Of a stretch of DNA of 15,948 nt, positions 13,313 to 15,948 are shown in pieces (the first letter of the stretch is position 1; each line of letters begins with the position of its first letter). Location: positions 1 to 15,948 of the forward strand of contig CACYEB010000012.1 of assembly GCA_902773305.1 (NCBI GenBank). The letters run 5' to 3'. The position numbers were made by a program, and so were the translations under genes. The notes beneath the pieces are model-generated. The model did no database searches. It was not told the DNA's origin and worked only from the letters and a program-made list of their open reading frames with translations. The stretch comes from an uncultured Bacteroidia bacterium (lineage in GTDB: Bacteria > Bacteroidota > Bacteroidia > Bacteroidales > UBA932).

Positions 13313-15650
13313 CGTCTTGTTTGTCTGTAATAATATGAATATCGCGCTGAGGGAACGGAATCTGTATGCCCTCTGCGTTGAATGCTGCGTATATCCTCTC
13401 TTTGATCTCGGGCACTATGGCAAGACGGTCGCTGGTGCGTACCCAGGCCTTTACCACGAGGTCCACGCTACTGTCGCCGAAATCGGCAACCTGTACCTGA
13501 GTATCCTTGTATGCCAGTCGCTCCTTGAGTGGCACAAGGGCGTCGACGATGGCCTTGCGGGCCTTTTCTACATCTGTACCGTAACTTACGCCCACCGGAA
13601 TCCTGGCCAACTCCCAGTTGTGGTTCTTGGTGAGATTCTTGAAGTTCTTGGCGAAAAGCTGGCTGTTGAGGAACGACATCATACTGCCGTCCATGGTATC
13701 TATCGTAGTGCTGCGGATACCCACTTCAACTATACGTCCGCGGACTCCGTCGCACTCTATATAGTCGTGAAGGTGTACACGCCCCATAAGCAACGACAGG
13801 CCGCAGAAAAGGTCGTTGATGGTATCCTTGAGGGCGAAGCCGAAACCGACGCCCAAACCGCCCATGGCAGCTATAAGGCCCTTGCTGTCGATGCCCATAG
13901 TCTTGACGCACACCACAGCATAGAGGAACCACGCCAGCATACTGCCAAGGGTGATGTAGAGCGGAATGGCTCCCGTGGTGAAGTTCTCTTTATAAATCTC
14001 CTTGAGTGCCGTTTTGACCATATAAATGGCCCATATTATCACGAATGCCAGCGCTGCAAGTATCATAATCCCCGAGATGGTGATGGTGATACTGCTGTTG
14101 GTACCGCTCAGGGGAGCTGCCAGATTCTTATGAAGGATACCCTCAGCCCAACTGCGCATACTGAACATCCTGGCAGCCCACAGGAAACTTCCGGCAAACG
14201 ACGCAATAGAGAGCAATGGCAAGCCAAGTTTCTCTACAGAAGGGTTGAGCCAGAGCATACGGGCTTTCTTGCCCTTGACGCGTCGCTTGTCGGCGTGATT
14301 TATGAGGTAATTGATGCAAGTCACCGCCTGCAGGCAGGTCAGCAGCAAGATCCAGAATATTATAAGCATCAGCGCCAGGAAGGTATAACCAACCCACGAG
14401 AGAATGCACATCAGGCCGGTGACGACACAAGTGAGCCACAGGGTGACAGAAGAGAAGCGTTCGCTGATGTGTCCGTGACGGATCAGTTCCGACAGCTGCC
14501 ATATGAACGATAGCAGCAGCAAAGGGGGGATGGTAAGGTTGACCAGATTGTTGCTCACAAGCAGCAGCCTCTCAAGAATGAAGACGAACGCTGTCAGTAT
14601 GATGGGCATATAGCAGCGCATCATACTCTTGCCCTCTTCAACGCTGAAACGAAGGGCTGCGCTTATGAGGAAGATGTCTATTATGATGAGACCATAGAAC
14701 AACAAATCTACCGACGGCAGGATTATGAAGCCGGTCATAAAAGTGTAGCAGGCGAAAAACGACAGCAGGATAAATAATGTGAGCGCGATTGCGGCAACGG
14801 TTATGCGCCGTTTCTTGAGAATGCCCTCGCGGCGGAATCGTTTTGGAAGCAGAACCGTCATTAACAATATGGCCAGGACAACGCTGACAATCAGGATGCC
14901 GCCAAGGGTGCATAACATAATGACATTTTCCCTCACCGCACTCCGGTTGGTGAACATATTCGAATTATCCTCGCGTACATCAGTGGCGACCTTGGAAAAG
15001 TAGCTCTTGAGATGCCCCAGTATATAGAAATAGTTGTCGCCGCCGGACATAAACACGTTGTGGCGGATGCTTTCGAAACGGTTTGCATTGTACTCGGCCA
15101 TCTCTTCCATCCTGGCTGATGCGCTCTCGTACATCTCATCGTTGGAGTATATCTGCTTGCGCAACTCGTCAAGGCGCTCCTTGATTTCGCCGCAAATAGT
15201 TATGCACTGCCGGCGCGCCTCATCGCCCTTGGTGGTAAGGGAGCGGACATCTATGCGGCCCAGCAGCTCTTCCAGACGGCTGTAGCGCTCCAATTCGGTG
15301 TCGAAATTGGTTTTCCACTTTTCGAAAGGGTGCTGGTTCTTGCGGAATTCTTCCATCAGGTCCTCCAGGTTCTGACAGGCCTGGGACAGGCCGAACAGCC
15401 GGTTGCCCTGCTGGGTGTAGAGCACTATGGAATATTCCTGGCACTCGTGCATACACTTGTTCATCTGCGACCAGTAGTCGCTGCGCTGGGCCTCGTAGCG
15501 GGAAATGTTATATTCAAGATTGGTCTTGTACGCCTGCAGGTCGTCGTGAAGTTCCTTGACGGTAAGGTCCATATTCTTTTCCTTGACCACGGCACCGGCA
15601 GAGAAAGAGAGCACGTAAAGCAGCAGTATGGCCGATATAATCTTTTTCAT
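13296..15650 (-). CDS. Large MscS-family mechanosensitive channel with periplasmic coiled-coil N-terminus
   Basis: The 784-residue protein starts with a signal peptide (MKKIISAILLLYVLSFSAGA), which is why I prefer the ATG at 15650 to the longer frame from 15707. Residues about 25-235 are a charged helical, probably periplasmic, domain. About 243-580 hold roughly ten hydrophobic segments. The MscS pore helix is 'GLIAAMGGLGVGFGFALKDT' (591-610) with its Gly/Ala packing pattern, followed by the beta domain 'DYIECDGVRGRIVEVGIRST' (629-648) and the cytoplasmic cage ending 'IPFPQRDIHI'. The size and many membrane helices resemble MscK/YbiO-type channels rather than small MscS. It should act as an osmotic safety valve in the inner membrane; gating specifics are unknown. 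It is followed by metY with a 17-bp overlap, an unexpected functional pairing. No convincing promoter was found upstream. Confidence 0.9.
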   Translation of the reverse strand: MKKIISAILLLYVLSFSAGAVVKEKNMDLTVKELHDDLQAYKTNLEYNISRYEAQRSDYWSQMNKCMHECQEYSIVLYTQQGNRLFGLSQACQNLEDLMEEFRKNQHPFEKWKTNFDTELERYSRLEELLGRIDVRSLTTKGDEARRQCITICGEIKERLDELRKQIYSNDEMYESASARMEEMAEYNANRFESIRHNVFMSGGDNYFYILGHLKSYFSKVATDVREDNSNMFTNRSAVRENVIMLCTLGGILIVSVVLAILLMTVLLPKRFRREGILKKRRITVAAIALTLFILLSFFACYTFMTGFIILPSVDLLFYGLIIIDIFLISAALRFSVEEGKSMMRCYMPIILTAFVFILERLLLVSNNLVNLTIPPLLLLSFIWQLSELIRHGHISERFSSVTLWLTCVVTGLMCILSWVGYTFLALMLIIFWILLLTCLQAVTCINYLINHADKRRVKGKKARMLWLNPSVEKLGLPLLSIASFAGSFLWAARMFSMRSWAEGILHKNLAAPLSGTNSSITITISGIMILAALAFVIIWAIYMVKTALKEIYKENFTTGAIPLYITLGSMLAWFLYAVVCVKTMGIDSKGLIAAMGGLGVGFGFALKDTINDLFCGLSLLMGRVHLHDYIECDGVRGRIVEVGIRSTTIDTMDGSMMSFLNSQLFAKNFKNLTKNHNWELARIPVGVSYGTDVEKARKAIVDALVPLKERLAYKDTQVQVADFGDSSVDLVVKAWVRTSDRLAIVPEIKERIYAAFNAEGIQIPFPQRDIHIITDKQDDEQKA

Positions 15651-15691
15651 CAGATGGCTGTTAGTATTGTCGCGAAGATAATAAAAATTGC

Positions 15692-15699
15692 TAAATTTG
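15692..15699 (+). promoter_or_regulatory. Promoter -7 box of the glycoside hydrolase gene
   Basis: TAAATTTG matches TAnnTTTG and lies 19 nt before the ATG at 15719. A possible -33 element, ATTG, lies at 15666-15669, 22 nt upstream of the box. It sits in the 68-bp gap between the divergent mscS-like and hydrolase genes. Confidence 0.5.
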
Positions 15700-15718
15700 A
15701 GGGTCAAAAGCGTTTATA

Positions 15719-15948
15719 ATGAACAATGGTAAACATCTGCCGCTGCTTGCGGCAACCCTTATATTGATTGTGGCCGGATGCCACAGAACCCCCAGGCTGA
15801 ATCCCGGCAACATAGAGCAAGTCCTGAAGGCTATGACCCTCGAAGAAAAGGCCTCCCTTGTGGTGGGCTGTTACCCGGAGGACGATGCCGATTCCCTCTG
15901 GAACGGTGTCATCGTCACCTGCCCCATAGAACGGCTCGGCATACCTTC
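15719..15948 (+). CDS. Glycoside hydrolase family 3 lipoprotein (beta-glucosidase-like), N-terminal part, runs off the window
   Basis: An ATG at 15719 opens a frame that continues to the window edge (76 codons visible). The product starts with a lipoprotein signal (LPLLAATLILIVAGC, lipid Cys 21) and goes on with 'NIEQVLKAMTLEEKASLVVG', the typical opening of GH3 enzymes ('LLxxMTLEEKxxLV'), then 'CPIERLGIP', matching the family's 'RLGIP' turn before the first catalytic barrel strands. It would cleave beta-linked glucosides or related sugars in the periplasm or at the outer membrane. The catalytic Asp and the second domain lie outside the window, so substrate cannot be judged. Confidence 0.85.
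   Translation, partial: MNNGKHLPLLAATLILIVAGCHRTPRLNPGNIEQVLKAMTLEEKASLVVGCYPEDDADSLWNGVIVTCPIERLGIP

Noticed and set aside
13230..14513. A 427-codon open frame on the + strand opposite the mscS-like and metY genes
   Set aside because: Its product is low in recognisable structure and lies antisense to well-supported membrane and PLP-enzyme coding sequence.
15651..15707. Longer start (15707) for the mscS-like gene
   Set aside because: The extra 19 residues precede an obvious signal peptide and reach into the promoter region of the divergent hydrolase gene.
15673..15708. TATCTTCG (15680-15673, - strand) with TTTG (15708-15705) as a promoter for the mscS-like gene
   Set aside because: The -7 match has a mismatch and the 24-nt spacing is long for Bacteroidetes promoters.

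Overview
The window reads as a chromosomal segment of a gut-type Bacteroidales bacterium. The evidence is the promoter boxes of the Bacteroidetes form TAnnTTTG, lipoproteins with fimbrillin-like domains, a TonB receptor paired with a surface beta-propeller, the lack of Shine-Dalgarno motifs, and Bacteroidetes-type versions of HtpG, PheA, MetY and DAHP synthase. I would not name a genus. No tRNA, rRNA, CRISPR array, IS element or phage gene was seen; apart from the surface proteins it looks like core genome.

Layout. (1) 1-722, + strand: the 3' third of htpG, ending at a hairpin terminator (746-775) probably shared with the convergent operon. (2) 802-6774, - strand: a vitamin B12 acquisition operon. 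A promoter (6774-6767) and a cobalamin riboswitch (6755-6581) precede a BtuB-like TonB receptor, a lipoprotein with a fimbrillin-like front and a BtuG-like propeller, and a third multidomain lipoprotein (fimbrillin-like, InlB repeat, FIVAR). (3) 6807-10228, + strand: a divergent operon with a GNAT/YghO-type acyltransferase (possible ceramide synthase), a small membrane protein, a TerB/J-domain co-chaperone and pncB (NAD salvage). (4) 15650-10206, - strand: a large MscS-type channel overlapping metY (homocysteine synthase), then a phenylalanine attenuator and pheA-aroF. (5) 15719-15948, + strand: the start of a glycoside hydrolase family 3 lipoprotein.

The strongest new observation is upstream of pheA. 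A 24-codon leader ORF (12004-11930) has seven Phe codons in a block of eight, followed by three 9-nt segments that can form either a perfect intrinsic terminator next to the pheA start or a competing antiterminator. This is the logic of enterobacterial pheL-pheA attenuation, here in a Bacteroidetes operon that also carries DAHP synthase. The second point of interest is the B12 operon, whose two downstream lipoproteins have unusual domain combinations and are candidate cobamide-capturing surface proteins. The DAHP synthase also lacks the C-terminal chorismate mutase domain that Bacteroides relatives usually carry.
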